Assembly: GCF_014698735.1 (NCBI RefSeq)
Contig: NZ_JACJTQ010000008.1
Span: 84,506-148,505, forward strand
Source of the DNA: Anabaena catenula FACHB-362
GTDB taxonomy: Bacteria > Cyanobacteriota > Cyanobacteriia > Cyanobacteriales > Nostocaceae
Reading direction: 5' to 3'
DNA length: 64,000 nucleotides
Part shown: one piece after another, positions 26,949-35,547 of the stretch
Layout of the letters: each line of letters starts with the position of its first letter
Position numbering within the stretch: position 1 is the first letter of the stretch
Made by a program: the position numbers and the translations under genes
The notes under the pieces: generated by a model
The model's database searches: none
Seen by the model: the letters and a program-made list of their open reading frames with translations, nothing else
Told to the model about the DNA's origin: nothing

Positions 26949-29183
26949 ATGTCCCATCCCCTGTACGTCGCTTTTATCTGGCATCAACATCAGCCACTGT
27001 ACAAGTCTCCTGGTAGCAGCGGTTCGGTTTCAGATAGTCAGCATTACCGTCTACCTTGGGTACGGTTGCATGGTACTAAGGATTATCTAGATTTGATATT
27101 GCTGCTAGAGAAGTATCCCAAGTTACACCAAACGGTGAATTTAGTACCATCTTTAATATTACAACTGGAAGATTATATTGCTGGTACTGCTCTTGATCCT
27201 TACCTCACAGCCAGTTTGACACCTGTGGAAAAGTTAACCACAGAACAGCGGGAATTTATTGTTCAACATTTTTTTGATGCTAATCACCACACACTTATAG
27301 ATCCTCATCCTCGCTATGCCGAGTTGTATTATCAAAGGCAAGAAAAGGGACAAAATTGGTGTTTAGCAAATTGGGAATTGCCAGATTACGGAGATTTACT
27401 AGCTTGGCATAATCTGGCTTGGATTGACCCGCTATTTTGGGATGACCCGGAAATTGCAGCTTGGTTGCAACAGGGACGGAATTTTACTTTAAGCGATCGC
27501 CAACGCATCTATTCTAAACAACGCCAAATCCTCAGCCGCATTATTCCCCAACACCGGAAAATGCAGAAAGCGGGACAGCTAGAAGTCACCACTACCCCCT
27601 ACACTCACCCGATTTTACCCTTATTAGCTGATACCAATTCTGGGCGGGTAGCAGTGCCAAATATGATATTACCTGACCGTCGCTTTCAGTGGGTGGAAGA
27701 TATTCCTCGTCATTTGCAGAAATCGTGGGATTTATATCACGACCGGTTTGGGCAAAATCCCCGTGGTTTGTGGCCGTCTGAACAGTCAGTCAGCCCAGAA
27801 ATTTTACCGTATATTGTTAAACAGGGATTTAATTGGATTTGCTCAGATGAAGCCGTCCTAGGTTGGACGCTGAAACACTTTTTCCATCGGGATGGGGCGG
27901 GAAATGTGCAGCAACCAGAACTGCTTTATCGTCCTTATCGTTTGCAAACTCCAGCAGGTGATTTATCCATAGTATTCCGCGACCATAGATTATCAGATTT
28001 GATTGGTTTTACCTATGGGGCGATGCCGCCAAAACAGGCTACGGCGGATTTAGTGGGACATTTGCAAGCGATCGCTAAAATGCAAAGAGACAACCCCAGC
28101 GATCAACCTTGGTTAGTTACCATTGCCTTAGATGGTGAAAATTGCTGGGAATTTTATCCCCAAGACGGTAAACCCTTCCTAGAAACCTTATATCAAAGCT
28201 TAAGTGACGAACCTCATATCAAACTTGTCACCGTCTCCGAATTCCTAGACAAGTTTCCCCCCACAGCCACCATCCCCGGAGAACAACTACACAGCGGTTC
28301 TTGGGTAGATGGCAGTTTCACCACCTGGATAGGTGATCCCGCCAAAAATCGCGCTTGGGACTACCTAACAGAAGCTAGAAAAGTCCTAGCCAGTCATCCC
28401 GAAGCTACCGAAGAAAACAACCCCGCCGCTTGGGAAGCCTTATATGCCGCCGAAGGTTCCGACTGGTTTTGGTGGTTTGGCGAAGGACATTCATCAAATC
28501 AAGATGCCATCTTTGATCAATTATTTCGAGAGCATCTGTATGGTATTTATAAAGCCTTAAATGAACCCATACCTGGCTATTTAAGAAAAGCAGTAGAATT
28601 GCATGAAGCACGAATCGACCATCGACCAGCAGGATTTATTCATCCAGTTATTGATGGTAAAGGTGATGAACAAGACTGGGACAAAGCAGGACGGATAGAA
28701 GTTGGCGGTGCCAGGGGAACAATGCACAACAGCAGCCTAATCCAGCGACTTTGGTATGGAGTAGATCACCTGAATTTTTATGTGCGGATAGATTTTAAAA
28801 ATGGCGTTGCCCCAGGAAAAGGTTTACCAACCGAGTTAAATTTACTCTGGTTTTATCCAGATAAAACAATGGTAAATAGCCCCATACCTTTAGCAGAATT
28901 ACCAGATATTGCACCAGTTAATTATCTATATCATCATCATTTAGAAATTAACTTACTCACACAATCAATTCAATTTCGAGAAGCAGGAGATAATTATCAA
29001 TGGCATCCTCGTGCTAGTCGCGCTCAAGCTGCTTTAAATAATTGTTTAGAAGTGGCAATACCTTGGGCAGATTTGCAAGTTCCGCCCGATTATCCCCTCC
29101 GCCTAATTTTGGCATTAGCAGATGAAGGTTGTTTTCACAGCTATTTACCAGAAAATACTTTGATTCCTATTGAAGTACCATAA
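26949..29183 (+). CDS. GH57 glycoside hydrolase (alpha-glucan acting)
   Basis: 744 residues. The five GH57 motifs can be traced: FIWHQHQPLY (motif 1), a His-containing motif 2 around FFDANHHTLIDPHPRY, GLWPSEQSVSPEILP (motif 3, Glu nucleophile), TIALDGENCWEFY (motif 4, Asp acid) and a motif-5 region near GSDWFWWFGEGH. The C-terminal 170 residues form a beta-rich domain (FIHPVIDGKGDEQDWDKAG). This length and layout suit amylopullulanase/alpha-amylase-like members. The lack of a signal peptide suggests intracellular glycogen turnover. Confidence 0.93.
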   Translation: MSHPLYVAFIWHQHQPLYKSPGSSGSVSDSQHYRLPWVRLHGTKDYLDLILLLEKYPKLHQTVNLVPSLILQLEDYIAGTALDPYLTASLTPVEKLTTEQREFIVQHFFDANHHTLIDPHPRYAELYYQRQEKGQNWCLANWELPDYGDLLAWHNLAWIDPLFWDDPEIAAWLQQGRNFTLSDRQRIYSKQRQILSRIIPQHRKMQKAGQLEVTTTPYTHPILPLLADTNSGRVAVPNMILPDRRFQWVEDIPRHLQKSWDLYHDRFGQNPRGLWPSEQSVSPEILPYIVKQGFNWICSDEAVLGWTLKHFFHRDGAGNVQQPELLYRPYRLQTPAGDLSIVFRDHRLSDLIGFTYGAMPPKQATADLVGHLQAIAKMQRDNPSDQPWLVTIALDGENCWEFYPQDGKPFLETLYQSLSDEPHIKLVTVSEFLDKFPPTATIPGEQLHSGSWVDGSFTTWIGDPAKNRAWDYLTEARKVLASHPEATEENNPAAWEALYAAEGSDWFWWFGEGHSSNQDAIFDQLFREHLYGIYKALNEPIPGYLRKAVELHEARIDHRPAGFIHPVIDGKGDEQDWDKAGRIEVGGARGTMHNSSLIQRLWYGVDHLNFYVRIDFKNGVAPGKGLPTELNLLWFYPDKTMVNSPIPLAELPDIAPVNYLYHHHLEINLLTQSIQFREAGDNYQWHPRASRAQAALNNCLEVAIPWADLQVPPDYPLRLILALADEGCFHSYLPENTLIPIEVP

Positions 29184-29240
29184 AAGTACCGAGTACCGAG
29201 TACCGAGTTAGGAGTTCAGGATAAAGAAATTTAGGATTTA

Positions 29241-29276
29241 GATACCCGACTTCTTAGATGGAGAAGTTGGGTATCT
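29241..29276. terminator. hairpin repeat downstream of GH57
   Basis: GATACCCGACTTCT and AGAAGTTGGGTATC pair around a short loop. Close relatives with a T-rich tail lie at 29891 and 41881, so this is a recurring terminator-like hairpin family. Confidence 0.7.
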
Positions 29277-29301
29277 CATTGTTAAGTTTAAAGTTTAGAG
29301 T

Positions 29302-29463
29302 TTAAAGTTTAGCGTGAGCGCCATCACAAAAAGGAGAATTCGCAGTATATTTACATTGGCACAATGCCACCTTTTTGTTTTCAGTTAATTCAAATGCTTG
29401 AGGTGTAAATTCGCTGCCTTGATGACCTTTTTTTAATTTGGAGCGAAGCGACTTGACTTTAAC
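29302..29463 (-). pseudogene. 5'-truncated CDGSH iron-sulfur protein
   Basis: The minus strand reads in one frame KKGHQGSEFTPQAFELTENK, KVALCQCKYTANSPFCDGAHAKL and stops at 29302. CxC...PFCDGxH is a complete CDGSH cluster site. Cyanobacterial relatives usually have two such sites; only the second remains here. There is a stop just upstream of 29463 and no in-frame ATG or GTG before the cluster, so the first half has been lost. It sits head-to-head with the HxlR regulator, 61 bases away. Confidence 0.75.
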
Positions 29464-29524
29464 TTATGTACAATTACTATGAATAGTAGGCACTTAAAAG
29501 TACTATACTTCCCAAAAAGTAACT

Positions 29525-29872
29525 ATGAAAGCAGAAGCAGAAAACTATAGTCTAAGTAGGCCGACTTGTGAAGTAGAAAGCACCATCAAAGTTATCGGTG
29601 GACGCTGGAAAGTATTAATTATTAGAGAATTAATTTCAGGTGAGAAACGATTTGGAGAATTACAGCGAGGTTTACCGGGAATTACCCAAAAAATGCTCAC
29701 ACAGCAACTCAGAGAAATGGAAGAGGATGGGATTGTACATCGAGAAATATACGCACAAATCCCCCCTAAGGTGGAATATTCGCTGACACCTATAGGAGAA
29801 AGTCTCAAACCAATTCTTTATGCAATGCATGAATGGGCTAGTCAGAATTTATCTCATATTCATCAAGACTAA
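29525..29872 (+). CDS. HxlR-family transcriptional regulator
   Basis: 115 residues, winged helix: [80 protein letters not shown]. The N-terminal Cys before a WK-V-I is the redox- or electrophile-sensing position of several HxlR proteins. HxlR regulators often control the divergent neighbour, here the broken CDGSH gene, so its target may be gone or elsewhere. Confidence 0.93.
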   Translation: MKAEAENYSLSRPTCEVESTIKVIGGRWKVLIIRELISGEKRFGELQRGLPGITQKMLTQQLREMEEDGIVHREIYAQIPPKVEYSLTPIGESLKPILYAMHEWASQNLSHIHQD

Positions 29873-29890
29873 AATACATCGATAAACCTC

Positions 29891-29925
29891 AGATACCCTA
29901 ATTCTTAGAGAAGTAGGGTATTTTG
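29891..29925 (+). terminator. terminator hairpin after HxlR gene
   Basis: GATACCCTAATTCT pairs imperfectly with AGAAGTAGGGTAT, followed by TTTTGTTATT. Same family as 29241 and 41881. Confidence 0.75.
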
Positions 29926-29977
29926 TTATTCATGGTTCAATCTCTTTCTGATTGGAAAGACTCTGTGCGTTCCTTCT

Positions 29978-30352
29978 TCAAGAGTTGGTTTGTAAATACT
30001 CAATTGCTGCTTCTAACTTTGAGGAATATGCTTCAGCAAAGTGTTCAAACCAAAGTCCTTCTGGTGAGAAAGGATCTAATTTAGATAACCATTCTTTGGC
30101 TTGTTTTTGCAAAGTTTCTAATTGTTTAGCTTTGAGTTGTTCTAACTCTTGCTGTTTTCTCAACTCTTCAGCAGCATCGCGTTCTAGTAAATCGGCTTTA
30201 ACTTCTGCTAATAAGTTATCCATTAGAGAATTTGACTTATGAGAAGAAGCAATAAATGGTTTAGCTGTAGGTAATTGAGGCTGTTGCAGTTGGGTTTTTA
30301 CTTCTGCATATTCAGCCTGAATTTCAGCCAGTAGCTTATCAATAGAATCCAT
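29978..30352 (-). CDS. coiled-coil protein downstream of VWA cluster
   Basis: 124 residues: MDSIDKLLAEIQAEYAEVKTQL, then a spacer, then a strongly helical charged segment (DNLLAEVKADLLERDAAEELRKQQELEQLKAKQLETLQKQAKEWLSKLD). It opens with the same 'xxLLAEIqAEY' and 'NLLAEVKAD' half-repeats. Not recognised as a named family. It starts 26 bases after the last VWA gene and is probably in the same operon, so it may act with them. Confidence 0.7.
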   Translation of the reverse strand: MDSIDKLLAEIQAEYAEVKTQLQQPQLPTAKPFIASSHKSNSLMDNLLAEVKADLLERDAAEELRKQQELEQLKAKQLETLQKQAKEWLSKLDPFSPEGLWFEHFAEAYSSKLEAAIEYLQTNS

Positions 30353-30378
30353 TTTAGCAAATCCTATGATGCGTAAAG

Positions 30379-30984
30379 TTAATCATTAATCGCATTTAGT
30401 AGCACTTCTGATAGACTCATATCTTCCATATCGTCCATTGTAATTGTGTCGCAAATATCAAATTTTGCACCAGCGCTTTGAAGTTCATCATCCAATATTT
30501 TCAGAAAACGTGTAGCATTGGGATCTGTACCCACTTGAATAAAAGAAAGAGCTAACTCTTCATCTCTATCCATCTGGCGAGAAGCTTCTATAATCACCTT
30601 CATTACTGCTTTACGATCATCTGGTTCACCATCAGTAACAACTAAAATTATTTCACCGTTCGCTTTTGTTTGATTAGCTGATTTACGTTGAAAATAATCA
30701 TCTGTAGCGTGTTTCAAAACGCCTGCTAAATCAGTAGTCCCAGAAGGGTCATTTTCTTGGAAAATCTGCACAACTTTACTAGCTGTGACATTTTCATAAC
30801 GTTTGAATCTACCAGAAAATAAATAAACAGTTATGCCATCTTGATCAAATTGATCACATTTACTAGCTAAAGCAAAAGTAGATTCTTGCGCTACTACCCA
30901 TCTACTTCTTCCACCCTTTTGATCTGCGGTAGCCATGCTGCCGCTTTTGTCGATAATCAAAGTATAATCCCGATTTTCTAACAT
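30379..30984 (-). CDS. VWA-domain protein, paralogue 1
   Basis: 201 residues from the ATG at 30984. I prefer this start to the upstream ATG at 30999 because GGAGAA lies at the right distance and the resulting product matches its neighbours in length and start (MLENRDYTLIID). The MIDAS metal site is complete: DKSGS, the Thr in DPSGTTDLAG and the Asp in VTDGEPDD. It resembles TerY/TerF-like VWA proteins. It is the third gene of an operon with two paralogues, and lies 42 bases past the second. Confidence 0.88.
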   Translation of the reverse strand: MLENRDYTLIIDKSGSMATADQKGGRSRWVVAQESTFALASKCDQFDQDGITVYLFSGRFKRYENVTASKVVQIFQENDPSGTTDLAGVLKHATDDYFQRKSANQTKANGEIILVVTDGEPDDRKAVMKVIIEASRQMDRDEELALSFIQVGTDPNATRFLKILDDELQSAGAKFDICDTITMDDMEDMSLSEVLLNAIND

Positions 30985-31026
30985 TGATAAGTTCTCCATT
31001 TTTGACTCAACCCCTATAACCTAAAA

Positions 31027-31632
31027 TCAATCATTTATGGCATTAATCAAAACATCTACAAGATTCATATTTTCTAAATCATCGAAAGCTACCGTATCAC
31101 AGATATCAAATTTAGCTCCAACACTTTGCAATTGATCATCTAAAGCTTTAAGAAATTTTTTAGCTTGAGGATCATTACCTACTTGAATAATGGAAATTCC
31201 CAATTCTTTTTCATGTTCCATCTTGTGAGTAGCATTGATGATTACTTCATATATTGCTTGCTTATCATCTTGTCTACCATCAGTGATCACTAAAATTATT
31301 TCCCCATTGGGCTTGCTTTGTCCAGCGGCTTTGCGGGTAAAATAATTATTAATGGCATCTTGAAGAACTCCTACTAAATTTGTCGTATCGTCAGGAATAT
31401 TTTCTTCAAAAATCTGTATTACTTTATCTGAAGTCACATGATCAAAACGTTCAAATTTTCGAGAAAAAAGATAAACAGTGATCCCATCAGTGTCAAACTC
31501 TTCACACTTACGAGCTAAGGCAAAGGTAGATTCCTGTAATGCTAACCATCTGCTTTTGTCACCTTTTTCTGAGAGTTGTGCCATACTAGCACTATGGTCA
31601 ATAATGAGTGTGTAATCCCGATTTTCTAGCAT
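31027..31632 (-). CDS. VWA-domain protein, paralogue 2 (divergent MIDAS)
   Basis: 201 residues starting MLENRDYTLIIDHSASM. DHSAS still fits DxSxS, the Thr is in DDTTNLVG, but the third motif is VTDGRQDD where the other two copies have VTDGEPDD, so metal affinity may differ. It is the most diverged of the three copies. A GGAGAA ribosome site precedes it. The gap to paralogue 3 is 187 bases and holds an 11-bp inverted repeat. Confidence 0.88.
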   Translation of the reverse strand: MLENRDYTLIIDHSASMAQLSEKGDKSRWLALQESTFALARKCEEFDTDGITVYLFSRKFERFDHVTSDKVIQIFEENIPDDTTNLVGVLQDAINNYFTRKAAGQSKPNGEIILVITDGRQDDKQAIYEVIINATHKMEHEKELGISIIQVGNDPQAKKFLKALDDQLQSVGAKFDICDTVAFDDLENMNLVDVLINAIND

Positions 31633-31730
31633 TTATAATTCTCCAGTAATGAGTTATTTAATTGTAATTTTGGGGTTTTCATATTCTCCCAAATAAATCT
31701 CAGGTAAGTATGGTCAGAAAACATCAACAT

Positions 31731-31810
31731 TAGACATCTTGTAAAAATACAAAAAAGGAATAATTAACCGCAGATAGTGGCAAATAAAATGCACTTTTCC
31801 AAGATGTCTA
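31731..31810. repeat. 80-bp element with 11-bp inverted ends
   Basis: TAGACATCTTG (31731-31741) and CAAGATGTCTA (31800-31810) are perfect inverted ends. It lies in the VWA intergenic gap and may be a small non-autonomous element or an RNA stem. Confidence 0.6.
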
Positions 31811-31819
31811 TTCACTAAT

Positions 31820-32425
31820 TTAGTCAGTAATTGCATTCATTAATACATCCGCAAGACTCATGTCTTCTAAATCATCTAAAGTTATGGTGTCGCAAATATC
31901 AAATTTAGCGCCAACACCTTGTAGCTGATCATCTAAAGCTTTAAGAAACTTTGTGGCTTGAGGATCTGTACCTACTTGAATAATAGTAAGTGCTAATTCT
32001 TCATCTCGATCCATTTGCCGAGTTGCCTGAATGATGACTTCAAATACTGCTTTGCGGTCATCTGGTTCACCATCAGTAATAACTAAAATTGTTTCTCCAT
32101 TGGGTTTTGTTTGACCAGAAGCTTTGCGTTGAAAATAATTATTCAAAGCATCTTGAAGTACACTTGCTAAGTTGGTTGTGCCAGCAGGGTCATTTTCCTG
32201 AAATATCTGTGTGACTTTAGATGATGTCACATTTTCATAACGTTTAAATCTGCCGGAAAAGACGTAAACTGTGAGTCCATCTGGATCAAACTGTTCACAC
32301 TTGCGAGCCAAAGCCAGGGTAGACTCTTGGGCTATATCCCATCTACTTCTACCACCTGCTTGGTCAGGGGTGGACATACTACCACTTTTATCAAGGATTA
32401 ATGTATAGTCGCGATCGCTCATCAT
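31820..32425 (-). CDS. VWA-domain protein, paralogue 3
   Basis: 201 residues beginning MMSDRDYTLILDKSGSMSTPDQAGGRSRW; a second ATG follows at once. MIDAS: DKSGS, Thr in DPAGTTNLAS, Asp in VTDGEPDD. It is close to paralogue 1 along its whole length, including the end DICDTITLDDLEDMSLADVLMNAITD. It is the first gene of the minus-strand VWA operon. VWA proteins of this type act as metal-dependent scaffolds; the partner here is not evident. Confidence 0.88.
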   Translation of the reverse strand: MMSDRDYTLILDKSGSMSTPDQAGGRSRWDIAQESTLALARKCEQFDPDGLTVYVFSGRFKRYENVTSSKVTQIFQENDPAGTTNLASVLQDALNNYFQRKASGQTKPNGETILVITDGEPDDRKAVFEVIIQATRQMDRDEELALTIIQVGTDPQATKFLKALDDQLQGVGAKFDICDTITLDDLEDMSLADVLMNAITD

Positions 32426-32606
32426 AAATTCCTCTCATGATTTTTCTGCCTCTATTTTAACTCTTAGGTAATAACACCTCCTCTAGATACAGATGGATTG
32501 TAATAATGATTTAAGTAACTCAATTCCCAAAAAAACCAGTTTCTGGGGTAAAATCGCTAAACAACTAAATATTTACGCTGTGGAGTCTTGCCAACTTACC
32601 CCACAG

Positions 32607-32638
32607 GCATTCATCTGAGAGCAAATTCAGATGAATGC
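32607..32638. promoter_or_regulatory. 12-bp inverted repeat upstream of trxA
   Basis: GCATTCATCTGA and TCAGATGAATGC are perfect arms with an 8-base loop, 93 bases before the trxA start. No T tract follows on the plus strand, so an operator or mRNA leader structure is more likely than a terminator. Nothing else of note lies in the 32426-32730 gap. Confidence 0.45.
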
Positions 32639-32730
32639 ATGGAGATTACCTGCCTTGATCATGGGAAAATGTCCCGCTTTCAGGTTTATTCGATAATATC
32701 GAATTAGTGAATTAAATCACGAGGACAAAT

Positions 32731-33054
32731 ATGTCTGTCACCAATGTCACAGAAGCCACATTTAAGCAAGAAGTTTTGGAAAGTGAGACTACCGTCTTAG
32801 TGGATTTTTGGGCCCCTTGGTGTGGCCCTTGTCGAATGCTGTCTCCAGTTGTGGAGGAAGTGGCTACTGAATATGAAGGACAGGTGAAAGTGGTAAAACT
32901 GAATACAGATCAGAATCCCACGGTTGCCAGCCATTACGGTATTCGTAGCATTCCCACGTTGATGGTATTTAAAGGAGGTCGGCAAGTTGATACTGTTGTG
33001 GGTGCTGTACCAAAAACTAGTTTAGCTAAAACTCTAGCTCAGTATATTCCTTGA
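32731..33054 (+). CDS. trxA: thioredoxin
   Basis: 107 residues with the classic fold and active site [20 protein letters not shown], the cis-Pro loop [12 protein letters not shown] and the buried Asp of DFW. It is a cytosolic disulfide reductase served by thioredoxin reductase. m-type-like sequence. A leader of unknown function with an inverted repeat lies upstream and a terminator-like hairpin about 130 bases downstream. Confidence 0.97.
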   Translation: MSVTNVTEATFKQEVLESETTVLVDFWAPWCGPCRMLSPVVEEVATEYEGQVKVVKLNTDQNPTVASHYGIRSIPTLMVFKGGRQVDTVVGAVPKTSLAKTLAQYIP

Positions 33055-33186
33055 TAATCAGCAGGGTGAATATGGCTCGGCTTTAACTTAAAATCCTGGA
33101 ATCTCTGTCAGAGCAAATTATAGATTTGAAATTATAGTAAATCCCCACTTGTGACTGAAAAAGCATGGTAACGGAGGAACAGAGGG

Positions 33187-33222
33187 AAAAAACCAACTAC
33201 CTTGAGGTAAGGCTTTTTTTTC
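33187..33222 (+). terminator. terminator-like hairpin after trxA
   Basis: AAAAAACC..TACC, loop TTGA, GGTA.GG then a run of T. The A run and T run would extend the stem, so it may work in both directions. Confidence 0.6.
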
Positions 33223-33275
33223 TACTCCTCCGCTTTTTATGAGGTCACAAACCGAACTTTATGAATAATTATTTG

Positions 33276-33426
33276 ATGATTTTGATAAAATCTCACCTCT
33301 CTCTATTCTTCATTTCATAAGCATTCTGAACCGAAGGTCTGCGTAGCGTCTCCTGAACGGCAGTTGCTTTATGCCGGGGAACCCGTCCACCGCACTGCCT
33401 CCTCCTGACTCCTGAATTCTTACATT
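33276..33426 (-). repeat. dispersed element copy B (inverse of 15085-15183)
   Basis: Bases 33276-33327 are the exact reverse complement of 15132-15183 (52 bp), and the far end (33403-33426, CTCCTGAATTCTTACAT) is the complement of the other copy's start. The interior differs: copy B carries about 75 bases including GGTCTGCGTAGCGTCT instead of the five heptamers. Confidence 0.85.
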
Positions 33427-33589
33427 ACACATATTATCTTTCTGTTTTCTATTTCTGAGAATATGCTGAGTGTAAACTAAATTTTCCCAAGGGATAAATT
33501 CAGACAATTCCTAGACTGGCTTCATTTGAGTTTCAGCAGCAGATGGGATGCTGTGTTTAGTCAAAAAACTTAAACATCAGGAAAAACAA

Positions 33590-33970
33590 ATGAAACTCGC
33601 TTCTTCTCTGCTTACAGGTGTTGCTCTAGCTGGTATGTTGACAGTTTGGGATGTTCCACTTAAAGCTGTGAATCCTTCACTAGTTCAAGCCTCAGCCGCA
33701 GAAATGAAAGATTCTACAGGTTTGACTGCTGGACAGAAAATTGACTTAGTGATGAAGAATAAGGGTCAATTTGGTGGTGGTGATCAATTACGTCGCTTCT
33801 TTTTTGGTGATCTTGAGCCGCTTGCTGTTCAACCCGGTGGTGCAGGTATGGTGGTGAATCTTTACAACAAAGCCAATAATGTCACGTTTGCTTATTGTTC
33901 AACTTATGATGTGGTAGTTGCAGTTAAACAAGGTAAGATTTCTAGGTTTGAAGCCAGCGAAGTGAAGTAA
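33590..33970 (+). CDS. secreted protein of unknown function
   Basis: 126 residues from the ATG at 33590 (MKLASSLLTGVALAGMLTV); an in-frame ATG at 33548 would place a charged stretch before the signal peptide. A signal sequence ends near ASA (about residue 36). The mature part has GGDQLRRFFFGDLEPLAVQPGGAGMVVNLYNKANNVTFAYCSTYDVVVAVKQGKI: a small beta-rich domain with a single Cys. No family recognised. It stands alone upstream of the Met-rich lipoprotein cluster. Confidence 0.75.
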   Translation: MKLASSLLTGVALAGMLTVWDVPLKAVNPSLVQASAAEMKDSTGLTAGQKIDLVMKNKGQFGGGDQLRRFFFGDLEPLAVQPGGAGMVVNLYNKANNVTFAYCSTYDVVVAVKQGKISRFEASEVK

Positions 33971-34270
33971 TTTTTATGGGGTTGATTGGGAAAAGTCATT
34001 AATTATGAAATATAAAAATGGCACTTTCAACCCTGTTGCAGATTGGGATTTATACCATTTTACTTTAAGGTTGATACAAATGGACGGACGCGGAAGGATA
34101 TTCATTTGTAGCTTTAATTAAGTGAATTGATATTAGACAACCTCAAATCAATTGTCTGACTTCTATATTAAGTGAATTTTATCTGCATTTATCGGCGGTA
34201 ATTCATTCATTTTTTTGATTTTTGCAAGAAGTCTAATCATAAAAAAATAACTATTCAGAGGAAGAAGACT
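33971..34270. other. gene-free leader before the Met-rich lipoprotein cluster
   Basis: AT-rich, 300 bases, no open frame of note. AGAGGAAGAAG just before 34271 is the ribosome site. A promoter for the cluster probably lies here, but no strong -35/-10 pair was picked out. Confidence 0.4.
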
Positions 34271-34750
34271 ATGAACTGGAAAACACTTTCTTTAATTGCT
34301 GCTCTGAGCTTAACTACCGCAGCTTGCTCTAGCACTCCTGCAAGCAACAATCAGATTGTTCCTGATGCCGCTCCTGCTGTGAGCAATGATAAAGCCGGTG
34401 ATGCTATGGGCGGCGACAAAATGGGTAAGGATAAAGCCGGTGATGCTATGAAAGGCGACGCTATGAAGGATGACGCTATGAAGGATGACGCTATGAAAGG
34501 CGACGCTATGAAAGGTGATGCCATGAAAGGTGATGCTATGAAAGGTGATGCTATGAAAGGTGACGCTATGAAAGGTGATGCCATGAAAGGCGACGCTATG
34601 AAAGGTGATGCCATGAAAGGCGACGCTATGAAAGGTGATGCTATGAAAGGCGACGCTATGAAAGGTGATGCCATGAAAGGCGACGCTATGAAAGGTGATG
34701 CCATGAAAGGCGACGCTATGAAGAAATCACCCGCCACCAGCAAGCCATAA
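34271..34750 (+). CDS. Met-rich pentapeptide MxKDx/GDAMK repeat lipoprotein
   Basis: 159 residues. A signal peptide with lipobox LTTAAC (lipid on Cys19) is followed by SSTPASNN and then about 20 near-perfect pentapeptides GDAMK (some DDAMK, plus DKMGKDKAGDAM), coded by 15-base units with synonymous GAC/GAT changes. This is the 'pentapeptide MXKDX repeat' type. About one residue in five is Met, which makes it a good oxidant sink in the periplasm. It is the first gene of a cluster with thioredoxin-like, CcdA-like, cytochrome b and MsrP-like Mo oxidoreductase genes, the set expected if oxidised Met is reduced again. Confidence 0.85.
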   Translation: MNWKTLSLIAALSLTTAACSSTPASNNQIVPDAAPAVSNDKAGDAMGGDKMGKDKAGDAMKGDAMKDDAMKDDAMKGDAMKGDAMKGDAMKGDAMKGDAMKGDAMKGDAMKGDAMKGDAMKGDAMKGDAMKGDAMKGDAMKGDAMKGDAMKKSPATSKP

Positions 34751-34809
34751 CCGCAACCTTTTTTGATTAGGTTAATTGTCAGGCTTTGACTTCAATAGAA
34801 GAAATTTTC

Positions 34810-35421
34810 ATGAATCATAACCTGCTTCGTCGTCGGCAATTACTTTTTTACTTTGGGTTAGGAGTTGTGGGAATTGGTGCAACTACAACAGCCTTTCCCA
34901 ACTTGAAAAAAGTGAGTGGTATTTCTCCTTCTCCTCCCAATTCCAACAATACCCAAAAGGCTAAAGTTGTTGCTGCTAATCCTCACGCAGGTAAGAGTCT
35001 GCCAGAGTTTGAGGGTATTAGTCAGTGGCTTAATTATACTCCTTTAGCTATCACTAATCTCAAAGGCAATGTTGTCTTAGTACAGTTTTGGACTTTTGCT
35101 TGTATCAACTGTCAACGCACCTTACCTTACATTACTAAATGGCATCGGCAATATGCAGGGCAGGGATTAAAGGTAATTGGTATTCATACACCGGAATTTG
35201 CCTTTGAGCGAGATATAAATAATATCAAAAGGGCGCTTAAGAAAAACCAAATTACCTATCCGGTTGCAGTTGATAACGAGTTTAAAACCTGGAATGCCTA
35301 TAAAAATGAGTATTGGCCTCACCTATTTTTAGCCGACCGTCAAGGTCAACTCAGGTATGACCATATTGGGGAAGGGGCTTATGAAAAAACCGAGCAGACT
35401 ATCCGCCAACTATTAGGATAG
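34810..35421 (+). CDS. membrane-anchored thioredoxin-like (TlpA/DipZ-type) protein
   Basis: 203 residues from the ATG at 34810 (MNHNLLRRRQLLFYF), with AGAAGAA upstream; an earlier TTG at 34786 is less likely. One hydrophobic N-terminal segment after RRR anchors or exports it. The thioredoxin domain has VVLVQFWTFACINCQRTLPYI: the active site is CINC, as in the DipZ C-terminal domain, followed by VIGIHTPEFAFERD and PVAVDNEFKTWNAY, and the cis-Pro region YWPHLFL. It should receive electrons from the CcdA-like gene that follows and reduce a periplasmic partner. Confidence 0.88.
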   Translation: MNHNLLRRRQLLFYFGLGVVGIGATTTAFPNLKKVSGISPSPPNSNNTQKAKVVAANPHAGKSLPEFEGISQWLNYTPLAITNLKGNVVLVQFWTFACINCQRTLPYITKWHRQYAGQGLKVIGIHTPEFAFERDINNIKRALKKNQITYPVAVDNEFKTWNAYKNEYWPHLFLADRQGQLRYDHIGEGAYEKTEQTIRQLLG

Positions 35422-35459
35422 CCGGAATTTATCACGACTTAAGCATCTGGCATATTAGT

Positions 35460-35523
35460 AAGGTGCGTCAGACTTGTTAATTCGGGAAGCAGCGACAGAT
35501 TTTTTATATCTGACACACCCTAC
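35460..35523. repeat. short dispersed element with GGTGCGTCAGA/TCTGACACACC ends
   Basis: Imperfect inverted ends TAAGGTGCGTCAGA and TCTGACACACCCTA enclose about 36 bases in the gap between the thioredoxin-like and CcdA-like genes. Similar 'GTGCGTCAGA' hairpins are common in cyanobacterial intergenic DNA. Confidence 0.65.
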
Positions 35524-35547
35524 AAGAGACATTGTTAGTCATAATTT

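Noticed and set aside
34351..34743. 130-codon frame antisense to the GDAMK repeats
   Set aside because: It exists only because the 15-base repeat is open in several frames; the plus-strand frame has a signal peptide, lipobox and ribosome site.
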